Translations under genes and position numbers: made by a program
In this document: in pieces, positions 1-6,425 of the stretch
How the letters are laid out: each line of letters opens with the position of its first letter
How positions within the stretch are numbered: position 1 is the first letter of the stretch
The notes under the pieces: generated by a model
The model's database searches: none
What the model was told of the DNA's origin: nothing
Seen by the model: the letters and a program-made list of their open reading frames with translations, nothing else
Source of the DNA: Oscillospiraceae bacterium
GTDB lineage: Bacteria; Bacillota; Clostridia; Oscillospirales; Acutalibacteraceae
Direction of reading: 5' to 3'
DNA: 8,524 bases
NCBI GenBank assembly: GCA_022508865.1
Contig: JAFLUK010000061.1
Span: forward strand, 1-8,524

Positions 1-294
1 TGTGCCTGTTACAAGAATTTCTGCTGCACCCTGCATAACAGACGAACTGGAAAACCTTACCATTACAATAGCGTCAGCACCCAGACTTTGCGCTTGAGCC
101 ATCATTCGGCTGCAAGCCAAATCCCTTGCTTCAGAGAGCATTTTATTGTAGGAAACAAGCTCACCGCCAACGATACTTTTAAATCCGGCACCCATATCTT
201 TAAAAGCGTTTTTGGATTGAACTGTGCTTCCCGACACAAGGCCGATTGTCTGTAAATTTTTTCCGTGAATATTTTCTGTTGTTGTTAATATCAT
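1..294 (-). CDS. YbjQ/UPF0145 family protein, 3' end cut by window edge
   Basis: I translated this from the minus strand. It starts at the ATG at 294-292 and stays open for 98 codons to the edge. The family usually has about 100-110 residues, so only a few C-terminal residues and the stop should be missing. Recognisable family features are the N-terminal 'GLVSGSTV' (about residues 18-25), the central 'IVGGELVSYNKML' (41-53), and 'ARDLACSRMMAQAQSLGADAIV' region (56-77), where a helix rich in small residues leads into the conserved GADAIV strand. The start is supported by a GGAGGT ribosome binding site at 301-306, six bases upstream. The family forms small oligomeric proteins and is often called a putative heavy-metal-binding domain, but its biochemical role is not established. 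No signal peptide or membrane segment is visible, so it is probably cytosolic. It is transcribed away from the lipoprotein gene to its right. Confidence 0.88.
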   Translation of the reverse strand, partial: MILTTTENIHGKNLQTIGLVSGSTVQSKNAFKDMGAGFKSIVGGELVSYNKMLSEARDLACSRMMAQAQSLGADAIVMVRFSSSSVMQGAAEILVTGT

Positions 295-322
295 AGTATA
301 ACCTCCACTGTAAATTAAATAT

Positions 323-351
323 ATTGTACTACACATAAGAGCATTAGTAAA
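323..351 (-). promoter_or_regulatory. Promoter for the YbjQ-family gene
   Basis: Read on the minus strand, a TTTACT -35 box (346-351) lies 17 bases from a TACAAT -10 box (323-328), and the start codon follows about 28 bases downstream. A 12-base AT-rich palindrome (AAAAACGTTTTT, 356-367) sits just upstream of the -35. It may be only base-composition noise. Spacing and -10 quality are good; the -35 matches four of six positions. Confidence 0.55.
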
Positions 352-438
352 CAAGAAAAACGTTTTTTCAGGGTAAATTTTATTCTTTCTGCTCTTTGTT
401 GCTTTCAGAAATTACCTTTACATAACACCTAAACAGAT

Positions 439-467
439 TTGCATATACCAAAGTTTTATGATAAAAT
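439..467 (+). promoter_or_regulatory. Promoter for the lipoprotein gene
   Basis: TTGCAT (439-444) and TAAAAT (462-467) are separated by exactly 17 bases. A TG dinucleotide at 459-460 makes this an extended -10 promoter. Transcription would begin near 474, leaving a short leader before the ribosome binding site at 489-495. Together with the leftward promoter at 323-351, this makes the 295-500 gap a divergent promoter region. Confidence 0.6.
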
Positions 468-500
468 AACTTTAATTTATTTGCTATTGAGGTGGTTTTA

Positions 501-1280
501 ATGAAAAAATTATCAGCTCTTGTTTGTGTTCTCTGTATATGCTGTACTTTTTTTGTTACAGGCTGTTCAAATACAGATTCGAATCTTACTCAAAGCTCCA
601 CTCAACCTGTTACGGTTTCTCATGTAATGCCTGACGAAAACGGAAAAATTTCAAGCACTTTACTCGATTCCAATGATATGTATACCCAGTATGCCCCCGA
701 TGATACAAATCAGGAGTATCCTATTACTCAATATGAGTGTGAAAAAGACGGCACAGTCATAACAGGCGACCTTTTTGAGTACGACAGCAATCATAACGAG
801 ATAAAACGTACCCACTATGAGGGCGACATTCTTGACTACATAGATGTCAGTGAGTACGACGAACAAAATCGAATCATCAGAATAACCAGCTTTGCAGGAG
901 AAGTAAGACGGGAAAATCTTGTTTCCACCTGTGTTATGGAGTATGACAGCAACAATAATGAAATAAAGAGTACCACCTATGACAGCGAAAACACCCTTGC
1001 TTTTTATGATGAAACAACATATGTTTTAATAAACGGCAATTACGAAGCAGAGAGCTGTACCTATTATAATAATGACGATACAATATCTGAAAAAATAGTT
1101 TATTCCTATCGTCAGGACGGTACTATGTCCAAAGAAATCAGAACTGTATATAAGGGCAAAAAAGTAAAGTATTACTGCCAGACAGCCTATGATATGAACG
1201 GGGATATGGTTTCCTATACCTACTTTGACAAGAACAACAATAAAATTCCCGAGCCTAAAGAAGAAAAAGAATACTACTGA
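501..1280 (+). CDS. Secreted lipoprotein with YD-like repeats, function unknown
   Basis: This is a 259-residue protein. I chose the ATG at 501 because GAGGTGG (489-495) is a well-placed ribosome binding site; an in-frame GTG at 492 lies inside that site. The N-terminus is a lipoprotein signal: MKK, a hydrophobic stretch (about 4-19) and the lipobox V-T-G-C, with the lipidated Cys at 22. A polar Ser/Thr/Asn/Gln-rich linker follows (23-75). The mature part (about 76-245) contains degenerate repeats built on 'EYD-x-N-x-x-I': EYDSNHNEIKRTHY (93-106), EYDEQNRIIRIT (118-129), EYDSNNNEIKSTTY (147-160), a weaker copy near 201-217, and YDMNGDMVSYTYFD (230-243). These resemble the short beta-hairpin units of YD/RHS-like repeats, but without the large RHS shell or toxin domain. 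It is probably anchored on the outer face of the cytoplasmic membrane. I do not know its ligand or role. It is a single-gene unit between its own promoter and terminator. Confidence 0.85.
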   Translation: MKKLSALVCVLCICCTFFVTGCSNTDSNLTQSSTQPVTVSHVMPDENGKISSTLLDSNDMYTQYAPDDTNQEYPITQYECEKDGTVITGDLFEYDSNHNEIKRTHYEGDILDYIDVSEYDEQNRIIRITSFAGEVRRENLVSTCVMEYDSNNNEIKSTTYDSENTLAFYDETTYVLINGNYEAESCTYYNNDDTISEKIVYSYRQDGTMSKEIRTVYKGKKVKYYCQTAYDMNGDMVSYTYFDKNNNKIPEPKEEKEYY

Positions 1281-1287
1281 TAATACT

Positions 1288-1328
1288 AAAAAGAGAGCAG
1301 TCTGACATAACAGATTGCTCTCTTTTTT
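1288..1328. terminator. Bidirectional intrinsic terminator between lipoprotein gene and birA
   Basis: A 14-base-pair stem pairs 1291-1304 with 1311-1324, with one G-T wobble and a six-base loop (ACATAA). A run of T follows on the plus strand (1323-1328), and a run of A precedes it (1288-1292), which becomes a T run on the minus strand. It lies 10 bases past the lipoprotein stop codon and about a dozen bases past the birA stop, so it can end both convergent transcripts. Confidence 0.85.
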
Positions 1329-1339
1329 GTTAAATATGT

Positions 1340-2305
1340 TTAGTAAATCCCCTGCACTGTAACTTCACCGCTGAATACGGTGTCATTTGTGCCGTCCTTT
1401 AGTGTGACAATCAGTTCGCCCTCATTGTTAATATCTGTTGCAACAGCAGTAACATCAGAATTGTTTCTTTTATAAATAATTTCTCTGCCCAGTGTGGCAC
1501 AGCTTTCTTTATATTCCTCAAGATTATTTTTGTCAAAACGATAATCCCCGCTAATCAGGATATTTTCAATATTTTTCAGAATAATTGCAAGGAGCTTGTT
1601 TTTGTCAATTTCTATTTTACTTTCCGTTTGGCAGGAGGTTGCCTTGTTTGCAATTTCAGGAGGAAAGGATTTTTGAAGGAGATTAATGCCAATACCCACT
1701 ATTATATAATCCACTTTGTCAAATTCACAGCTCATTTCTGTGAGGATACCGCACACCTTTTTACTGCCGATAATCACGTCATTGGGCCACTTGATTTTAG
1801 CTTCAAAATCAAAGTATTCGTTAAGACCCTTTGCAACGGAAAGTCCGCAAAGGGGGGTAATAGCAGAAACCTCCATTGGAGAAATTTCAGGTTTTAATAA
1901 AAGGGAAAAATATAGGGAAGAGTCCTTTTCGCTTTGCCATAATCTTCCCAGCCTGCCCTTGCCGTTTGTCTGTTCTCTTGCTGTGACAACAGTGCCGTTA
2001 CTGCAATTGTGTGCAATGGCCTTCAGGTAGTTATTTGTGGAGTCTACAGAGTCAAGGACTACAAGCTCTCTTCCGATAAAATCGGTTTCAAGGCAAGTGT
2101 TAATCTCGCTTTGGTCAATAATATCTGGGGAAGAAACCAAACGGTACCCCTTGTTTGTGACAGATTCAATCTCGTATCCCTTGTTTTTCAGACTGTTTAT
2201 TGCCTTCCAAACAGCAGTACGGCTCACATTGAATCTTTCACAAAGCTCTTGTCCGCTTATAAAATCTTTTTTTGTTTTTAATAATTGTAAAATTTGTTCT
2301 TTCAT
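1340..2305 (-). CDS. birA: Bifunctional biotin-[acetyl-CoA-carboxylase] ligase / biotin operon repressor
   Basis: This 321-residue enzyme activates biotin with ATP to biotinyl-AMP and transfers it to the acceptor lysine of biotin carboxyl-carrier proteins. Residues 1-56 form a winged helix-turn-helix ('FISGQELCERFNVSRTAVWK' around 15-34, wing ending 'NKGYRL' at 51-56), so this is the regulatory class II form of BirA, not a ligase alone. The catalytic domain shows DSVDSTNNYLK (85-95), the biotinyl-AMP loop NGKGRLGRLW (114-123; a GKGR-x-GR version of the usual GRGRxGR), KWPND (172-176), GILTE (186-190) and GIGIN (204-208). The small C-terminal SH3-like domain runs from about 270 and includes SGEV (312-315). 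Length matches BirA of E. coli and B. subtilis. The ATG start overlaps the coaX stop as ATGA (2302-2305). Only a weak AAGAAG-type ribosome binding site is visible, so translation is probably coupled to coaX. No biotin synthesis or transport gene lies in the window. Confidence 0.96.
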   Translation of the reverse strand: MKEQILQLLKTKKDFISGQELCERFNVSRTAVWKAINSLKNKGYEIESVTNKGYRLVSSPDIIDQSEINTCLETDFIGRELVVLDSVDSTNNYLKAIAHNCSNGTVVTAREQTNGKGRLGRLWQSEKDSSLYFSLLLKPEISPMEVSAITPLCGLSVAKGLNEYFDFEAKIKWPNDVIIGSKKVCGILTEMSCEFDKVDYIIVGIGINLLQKSFPPEIANKATSCQTESKIEIDKNKLLAIILKNIENILISGDYRFDKNNLEEYKESCATLGREIIYKRNNSDVTAVATDINNEGELIVTLKDGTNDTVFSGEVTVQGIY

Positions 2306-3069
2306 CTTTTGTTCTTCTTATAAATAATATTCAGCCCGTCAAGGAGCAGATTGCTGTCGTAAATAATATTTCTTTTGCAAACAGGTACAATACATTCGGA
2401 GTTGCCGCCTGTTGCAACAATGGTAACCTTTTCTCCCAGCTCAGTCTCTATTCTGTCGGCAAGGCCGTCAATCATAGCTGCTGTGCCGTAAACTGCACCG
2501 CTTTTCATACAATCAATAGTGTTGGAGCCAATTACCTTTTCAGGCTTTTCAAGACTTATTCTGGGAAGCTGACTTGTGGAGGAGGACAGTGCCTCCTGAC
2601 TTATTCTGATGCCGGGTATTATTAACCCCCCAAGGTAGCTTTTATTTTTATCAATAACAGATACAGTGGTAGCTGTGCCCATATCCAGCACCATTAAAGG
2701 GGCAGGATATTTGTTGATAGCCGCTACGGCATCTGCAACCTGGTCGCAGCCAAGCTGTGCCGGATTATCCAGCTTAATGTTAAGCCCTGTTTTCAGTCCC
2801 GGACCAAGAATAAAGGGTTCCTTGTCTGTAAGTCTTTTAATGGCTCTTTTCATTGTAAGGGTCAGCGGCGGCACTACAGAGGAAACAATAACACCCTCAA
2901 TGTTTTTGATGTTAATGCTGTGCATATTAATCAAGCCGCTAAAAAGAAGAGCATATTCATCAGCAGTTTTTAATTTATCGGTAGAAAGTCTTCCGGTAAA
3001 AATTATTTTATCATTATCAATAATACCCAGCACAATGTTTGTGTTGCCAATATCTATTGCTAATATCAT
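2302..3069 (-). CDS. coaX: Type III pantothenate kinase
   Basis: CoaX phosphorylates pantothenate with ATP to 4'-phosphopantothenate, the first committed step of CoA synthesis. The protein has 255 residues, the normal length. I placed the start at the ATG at 3069-3067, which has an AGGAGG ribosome binding site at 3075-3080. The reading frame stays open further upstream only because it runs antisense through coaBC. ASKHA-fold motifs are present: the phosphate loop DIGNTN (6-11, with Asp6), SSVVPPLT (63-70), LGCDQVADAVAA (106-117, containing the presumed catalytic Asp109), the second phosphate motif DMGTATT (129-135), LGGLIIPG (146-153) and ATGGNS (219-224). The usual GADR around the catalytic Asp is GCDQ here, so the Arg is replaced by Gln; the rest of the site looks intact. 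This family does not follow the feedback-inhibition pattern of type I CoaA. It is the first gene of the coaX-birA operon and diverges from coaBC. Confidence 0.95.
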   Translation of the reverse strand: MILAIDIGNTNIVLGIIDNDKIIFTGRLSTDKLKTADEYALLFSGLINMHSINIKNIEGVIVSSVVPPLTLTMKRAIKRLTDKEPFILGPGLKTGLNIKLDNPAQLGCDQVADAVAAINKYPAPLMVLDMGTATTVSVIDKNKSYLGGLIIPGIRISQEALSSSTSQLPRISLEKPEKVIGSNTIDCMKSGAVYGTAAMIDGLADRIETELGEKVTIVATGGNSECIVPVCKRNIIYDSNLLLDGLNIIYKKNKR

Positions 3070-3103
3070 TTGTTCCTCCTGAATATTCCAAATATCTTTT
3101 CTA

Positions 3104-3132
3104 ATTATGCCCCAAATACAACATAAAATCAA
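3104..3132 (-). promoter_or_regulatory. Promoter for the coaX-birA operon
   Basis: On the minus strand TTGATT (3127-3132) and CATAAT (3104-3109) are separated by 17 bases. The predicted transcript starts near 3097 and reaches the coaX ATG after about 28 bases. It lies in the 141-base divergent spacer shared with coaBC. Confidence 0.6.
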
Positions 3133-3152
3133 GAGTATATGTGGGATTATTA

Positions 3153-3180
3153 TTGATTTTTCTTCCTTTTTTGGTATAAT
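3153..3180 (+). promoter_or_regulatory. Promoter for coaBC
   Basis: TTGATT (3153-3158) and a perfect TATAAT (3175-3180) are separated by 16 bases. The TG at 3172-3173 gives an extended -10. The GGAGG ribosome binding site at 3200-3204 and the ATG at 3211 follow after a short leader. Its -35 box lies about 20 bases from the coaX -35 box, so the two polymerases would bind close together. Confidence 0.65.
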
Positions 3181-3210
3181 CAACATATAGTCTCTTAATG
3201 GAGGAAACCA

Positions 3211-4419
3211 ATGGAAAAGAAAAATATACTGATAGGTGTAACCGGAGGAATAGCGGCATACAAAATCCCAAACCTTGTTTCTATGCTTGTTAAGGCAGGG
3301 TACAATGTTGATGTAGTTATGACAGAAAATGCTAAAAATTTTATAACTCCAAACACCTTTGAGGCGCTTACAAAGAGCAGGTGTATCACAGATACCTTTG
3401 ACCGCAATCATTCCTTTGAAATTGAGCACATAAGTCTTGCAAAAAAGGCAGACTGCCTTATGATTGCTCCCTGCACTGCAAATGTTATTGGCAAAATTGC
3501 AAACGGCATTGCAGACGATATGCTTACTACTACTGTAATGGCCTGCAAATGCAAAAAAATAATTGTTCCTGCAATGAATACCAATATGTACGAAAACCAA
3601 ATTGTTCAGGATAATATGGAAAGACTGAAAAATTACGGCTTTGAGGTTTTGGAAAGTAACTGCGGCAGACTTGCCTGCGGAGCTGTAGGCAAGGGAAAAA
3701 TGCCCGAACCGGAGGAGCTTTTTTGGTATATTGAAAGAGAATGTAAGTATAAAAAGGATATGACAGGGCTTAAGGTAATGGTGACAGCAGGGGCAACAAA
3801 GGAAGCAATTGACCCTGTAAGATATATTACAAACCATTCTACAGGCAAAATGGGCTACGCCATTGCAAAAAATGCAATGTTAAGAGGCGCAGATGTTACA
3901 CTTGTCAGCGGACAAACAGCCCTTAAAAAAATACCCTTTGTAAAGACAATTGATGTAAAATCGGCAGAGGATATGTTCAAAGCTGTTACAGAAAACAGCG
4001 ACCAAACGGATATAATAATAAAAGCGGCAGCTGTTGCAGACTTTACGCCAAAAACCATTGCAGAAGATAAGCTGAAAAAATCCGAAGGCGGCATGAGCAG
4101 TATACCTCTTTGTCCTACAAAGGATATAATAAAATATCTTGGTGAAAATAAAAAGGACGGACAGTTTATCTGCGGCTTTTCTATGGAAACAAGTAATATG
4201 GTAGAAAATTCCTTTAAAAAACTGAAAGACAAAAATCTCGATATGATTGTTGCAAATAACTTAAAAACAGAAGGCGCAGGATTTGGAACAGACACAAATG
4301 TGGTTACAATAATAACAGAGGATAATACCGAAGAACTGCCAATAATGTCAAAAGAACAGGTTGCTGACAGTATTCTTACGAGAATAATTAATAAAATATC
4401 CACCAAAAAACAGCAATAA
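3211..4419 (+). CDS. coaBC: Bifunctional phosphopantothenoylcysteine decarboxylase / phosphopantothenate-cysteine ligase
   Basis: CoaBC (Dfp) joins 4'-phosphopantothenate to cysteine and then decarboxylates the product to 4'-phosphopantetheine. The 402-residue length is typical of the fused protein. The N-terminal FMN-dependent CoaC domain (about 1-180) shows the flavin motif TGGIAAYK (11-18), the active-site His73 in EIEHISLAKKAD, PAMNTNMY (120-127, Asn123) and the substrate-clamp loop GRLACGAVGKGKM (152-164) with Cys156. The C-terminal CoaB domain (about 187-395) shows VTAGATKEAIDPVRYITNHSTGKMG (191-215), AAVADF (273-278), the lysine cluster DKLKK (286-290) expected to include the catalytic Lys289, VANN (347-350) and FGTDTNVVTII (358-368). 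All expected catalytic residues are visible. A perfect GGAGG (3200-3204) fixes the start. Its substrate is the product of the divergently transcribed coaX. I see no clear terminator in the 129 bases after it, so some transcription may read into the transketolase genes. Confidence 0.97.
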   Translation: MEKKNILIGVTGGIAAYKIPNLVSMLVKAGYNVDVVMTENAKNFITPNTFEALTKSRCITDTFDRNHSFEIEHISLAKKADCLMIAPCTANVIGKIANGIADDMLTTTVMACKCKKIIVPAMNTNMYENQIVQDNMERLKNYGFEVLESNCGRLACGAVGKGKMPEPEELFWYIERECKYKKDMTGLKVMVTAGATKEAIDPVRYITNHSTGKMGYAIAKNAMLRGADVTLVSGQTALKKIPFVKTIDVKSAEDMFKAVTENSDQTDIIIKAAAVADFTPKTIAEDKLKKSEGGMSSIPLCPTKDIIKYLGENKKDGQFICGFSMETSNMVENSFKKLKDKNLDMIVANNLKTEGAGFGTDTNVVTIITEDNTEELPIMSKEQVADSILTRIINKISTKKQQ

Positions 4420-4477
4420 ACAATAGGAATAGACAAATTTACCTAAAAAACGGGAATATTGCTTTTATAGAATATAC

Positions 4478-4505
4478 TTGAAATATGATTGTGATATCAT
4501 AAAAT
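4478..4505 (+). promoter_or_regulatory. Transketolase promoter with an inverted repeat in the spacer
   Basis: TTGAAA (4478-4483) and TAAAAT (4500-4505) are 16 bases apart. The spacer holds an inverted repeat, TATGAT-N6-ATCATA (4484-4489 with 4496-4501). An overlapping alternative is TTGTGATATCATAA (4489-4502), a 14-base palindrome with one G-T mismatched pair. A protein bound here would cover the -10/-35 spacer, so it could be an operator, but AT-rich DNA produces such repeats by chance. The leader then runs to GGAGG (4538-4542) and the ATG at 4549. Confidence 0.5.
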
Positions 4506-4548
4506 GGCTATGTAATGTATAATTTATAATTACAAATGGAGGCTAAAA

Positions 4549-5397
4549 ATGGAGATTAGCGAAATCAAGCAGTTGCAAATTAATGCAACCAAGGCGAGAA
4601 TGGGTGCTATTATCGGCACTTATAACGCTAAGTCAGGACATCCGGGTGGTTCACTTTCTGCCGCAGATGTTTTCACTTACCTTTATTTTAAAGAAATGAA
4701 TGTTGACCCGCAAAATCCCGATTGGGCTGACAGAGACCGCTTTGTACTTTCAAAAGGTCACTGTGCACCGTCTCTCTATGCAGTGCTTGCTCTCAAGGGC
4801 TTTTTTGAATGGGATGAATTAAAGTCGCTTCGTCACGTTGGCGCAATGCTTCAGGGTCACCCTGATATGAAGGGTACTCCCGGTATTGATATGAGCACAG
4901 GCTCACTGGGACAGGGTGTTTCAACGGCCTGCGGTATGGCAAAGGCAGCAAAGCTGGACAACAAGAACTACAGAGTATACACAGTTCTCGGCGACGGCGA
5001 ATGTGAAGAAGGTCAGGTTTGGGAGGCTGCAATGTTTGCTTCTCACAATAATCTTGACAACCTTGTTGTTATTGTTGACCAGAACGGTCTCCAGATTGAT
5101 GGTACTGTAGCAGAAGTCGGCGGAATTGAACCCCTTGACAAAAAGTTTGAATCCTTTGGCTTCAATGTAATCAAGGTTGACGGCCACAGTTTTGAAGAGC
5201 TTGACAGTGCCTTTGCAAATGCTAAAGAAACAAAGGGTATGCCAACAGCTATCCTTATGCAGACAACAAAGGGCAAGGGTGTAAGCTTTATGGAAAATCA
5301 GGTTGGCTGGCACGGCAAGGCAACTAACGATAAGGAATATGAAATCGCTATGGCTGAACTTCAGGCACAGCTCAACGAACTGGAGGGTGAAGCATAA
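4549..5397 (+). CDS. Transketolase, N-terminal subunit (TPP-binding)
   Basis: This is one half of a split transketolase, which moves two-carbon ketol units between sugar phosphates in the non-oxidative pentose phosphate pathway. The subunit has 282 residues and corresponds to the N-terminal domain of the single-chain enzyme. Motifs are SGHPGGSLS (29-37, His31), SKGHCAPSLYA (68-78, His71), GSLGQG (118-123), and the thiamine-pyrophosphate/Mg motif starting GDGECEEGQVWEA (148-160) and ending at Asn179 in DQNGLQIDG. HGKA (255-258) near the end is also conserved. The ribosome binding site GGAGG (4538-4542) supports the start. The stop codon overlaps the start of the C-terminal subunit as TAATG (5395-5399), as expected for two subunits needed in equal amounts. 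Dedicated transketolases and DXP-synthase-like enzymes share this fold, but a 282-residue half followed by the matching pyrimidine-binding half is characteristic of split transketolase. The true substrates cannot be read from sequence. Confidence 0.95.
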   Translation: MEISEIKQLQINATKARMGAIIGTYNAKSGHPGGSLSAADVFTYLYFKEMNVDPQNPDWADRDRFVLSKGHCAPSLYAVLALKGFFEWDELKSLRHVGAMLQGHPDMKGTPGIDMSTGSLGQGVSTACGMAKAAKLDNKNYRVYTVLGDGECEEGQVWEAAMFASHNNLDNLVVIVDQNGLQIDGTVAEVGGIEPLDKKFESFGFNVIKVDGHSFEELDSAFANAKETKGMPTAILMQTTKGKGVSFMENQVGWHGKATNDKEYEIAMAELQAQLNELEGEA

Positions 5398-6341
5398 TGG
5401 CAGAAAAAGTAACAAAAGCAACCAGAGAAAGCTTTGGCGAGGCTCTTTGCGAGCTTGCCAAGGACGACGAAAATATTGTAGTGCTTGACGCTGACCTTTC
5501 AGCGGCAACAAAGACATCTATATTCCAGAAGGAATATCCCGAAAGATTTATTAACTGCGGTATTGCAGAAGCTAATATGATTGGTGTTGCAGCAGGTCTT
5601 GCAGCAGCAGGCAAAAAGCCTGTTGCGGCTTCCTTTGCTATGTTCTCCACAGGCAGAGCATTTGAGCAAATCAGAAACTCTGTTGCATATCCAAACCTTA
5701 ATGTTAAGATTGCAGGCTCACACGCAGGTATCTCCACAGGTGAAGACGGTGCAACACACCAGTGCCTTGAGGATATTGGTATTATGAGAACTGTTCCGAA
5801 TATGGTAGTACTCAACCCTGCTGACCATTGGGAAATGAAGGCGGCTACAAAGGCAGCTATTGAGCATAACGGCCCTGTATATATCAGACTTGGCAGACTT
5901 GCAATTGACTCCTTTAACGATCCTGAAAACTATGAGTTTGAGCTTGGCAAGGGCATTACTCTCCATCAGGGTAATGACGTAACAGTTATAGCAACAGGTC
6001 TTGTTGTTAACGAAGCAAAGAAGGCAGTAGAGGCTCTTGAAGCAGAGGGCATCAATGCCAGACTTATTAACATTCACACAATCAAGCCTATTGATAAGGA
6101 CATTATTATTAAGGCGGCTAAAGAAACAGGCAAGATTATTACTGTTGAAGAACACAACGTTATCGGCGGTCTTGCAGATGCAGTTTGCGAGGTTACTTCC
6201 CAGTATGCTCCTGTTCCTGTTACAAGAATCGGTGTGAACGACCGCTTTGGATATTCAGGTCCTGCATGGGAACTTCTTGAAATTTTTGGCCTTACAGAAA
6301 CAAATATAAAGAAGGTTATTACTCAAGTAGTAAAAGGCTGA
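5397..6341 (+). CDS. Transketolase, C-terminal subunit (pyrimidine-binding and C-terminal domains)
   Basis: This is the 314-residue partner of the preceding subunit. The pyrimidine-binding domain (about 1-175) contains the catalytic Glu58 in NCGIAEANMIG, which activates the thiamine ring, the SFAMF/TGRAFEQIR segment (79-93), SHAGISTGEDGATHQ (108-122) with His121, and VLNPADHWE (138-146). The C-terminal transketolase domain (about 185-314) includes VTVIATG (195-201), LINIHTIKPID (223-233), TVEEHNVIGGLA (249-260) and GVNDRFGYSG (279-288). The start is the ATG of the TAATG overlap. Its ribosome binding site GGAGGG (5382-5387) lies inside the end of the upstream gene, so translation is coupled. 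The two chains are expected to assemble into an alpha2-beta2 cytosolic enzyme. A terminator follows 14 bases after the stop. Confidence 0.95.
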   Translation: MAEKVTKATRESFGEALCELAKDDENIVVLDADLSAATKTSIFQKEYPERFINCGIAEANMIGVAAGLAAAGKKPVAASFAMFSTGRAFEQIRNSVAYPNLNVKIAGSHAGISTGEDGATHQCLEDIGIMRTVPNMVVLNPADHWEMKAATKAAIEHNGPVYIRLGRLAIDSFNDPENYEFELGKGITLHQGNDVTVIATGLVVNEAKKAVEALEAEGINARLINIHTIKPIDKDIIIKAAKETGKIITVEEHNVIGGLADAVCEVTSQYAPVPVTRIGVNDRFGYSGPAWELLEIFGLTETNIKKVITQVVKG

Positions 6342-6354
6342 TAAATCATAGTGC

Positions 6355-6380
6355 AAACCGTCTGGCAACAGGCGGTTTTT
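6355..6380 (+). terminator. Intrinsic terminator of the transketolase operon
   Basis: A 10-base-pair stem pairs 6355-6364 with 6369-6378, with one T-G wobble, around a GCAA tetraloop (6365-6368). A T run follows (6376-6380). It is placed just after the transketolase stop. It also overlaps the N-terminal extension that would result from starting the next gene at an upstream GTG (6351), which argues against that start. Confidence 0.85.
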
Positions 6381-6425
6381 CTTATAAAAAAGTATTTTTT
6401 GCAGAATATATATTTGGTGATAATT

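Noticed and set aside
356..367. Palindrome AAAAACGTTTTT as a terminator or operator
   Set aside because: It is a low-complexity A/T palindrome with no loop, too weak to terminate, and expected by chance in such AT-rich DNA.
3070..3837. N-terminal extension of coaX to a 511-residue reading frame on the minus strand
   Set aside because: The added part runs antisense through coaBC, looks nothing like a protein family, and the real coaX ATG at 3069 has a proper ribosome binding site and gives the normal 255 residues.
3855..4436. Minus-strand reading frame of 193 codons opposite coaBC
   Set aside because: It is a hydrophobic-looking shadow of the CoaB domain coding strand; nothing in it resembles a known protein.
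4489..4502. Rex-type redox operator (TTGTGA...TCATAA) at the transketolase promoter
   Set aside because: The half-sites are only two bases apart, whereas Rex sites keep a longer spacer, and the right half deviates from TCACAA.
4921..5517. Long minus-strand reading frame of 198 codons across the transketolase genes
   Set aside because: It is antisense to two well-conserved enzymes, is Cys/Leu-rich with no recognisable domain, and has no promoter or ribosome binding site I could find.
6351..6425. Upstream GTG start for the asparaginase-family gene
   Set aside because: It would translate through the transketolase terminator, has no ribosome binding site, and adds residues absent from the family, which begins just before the TGGTI motif.
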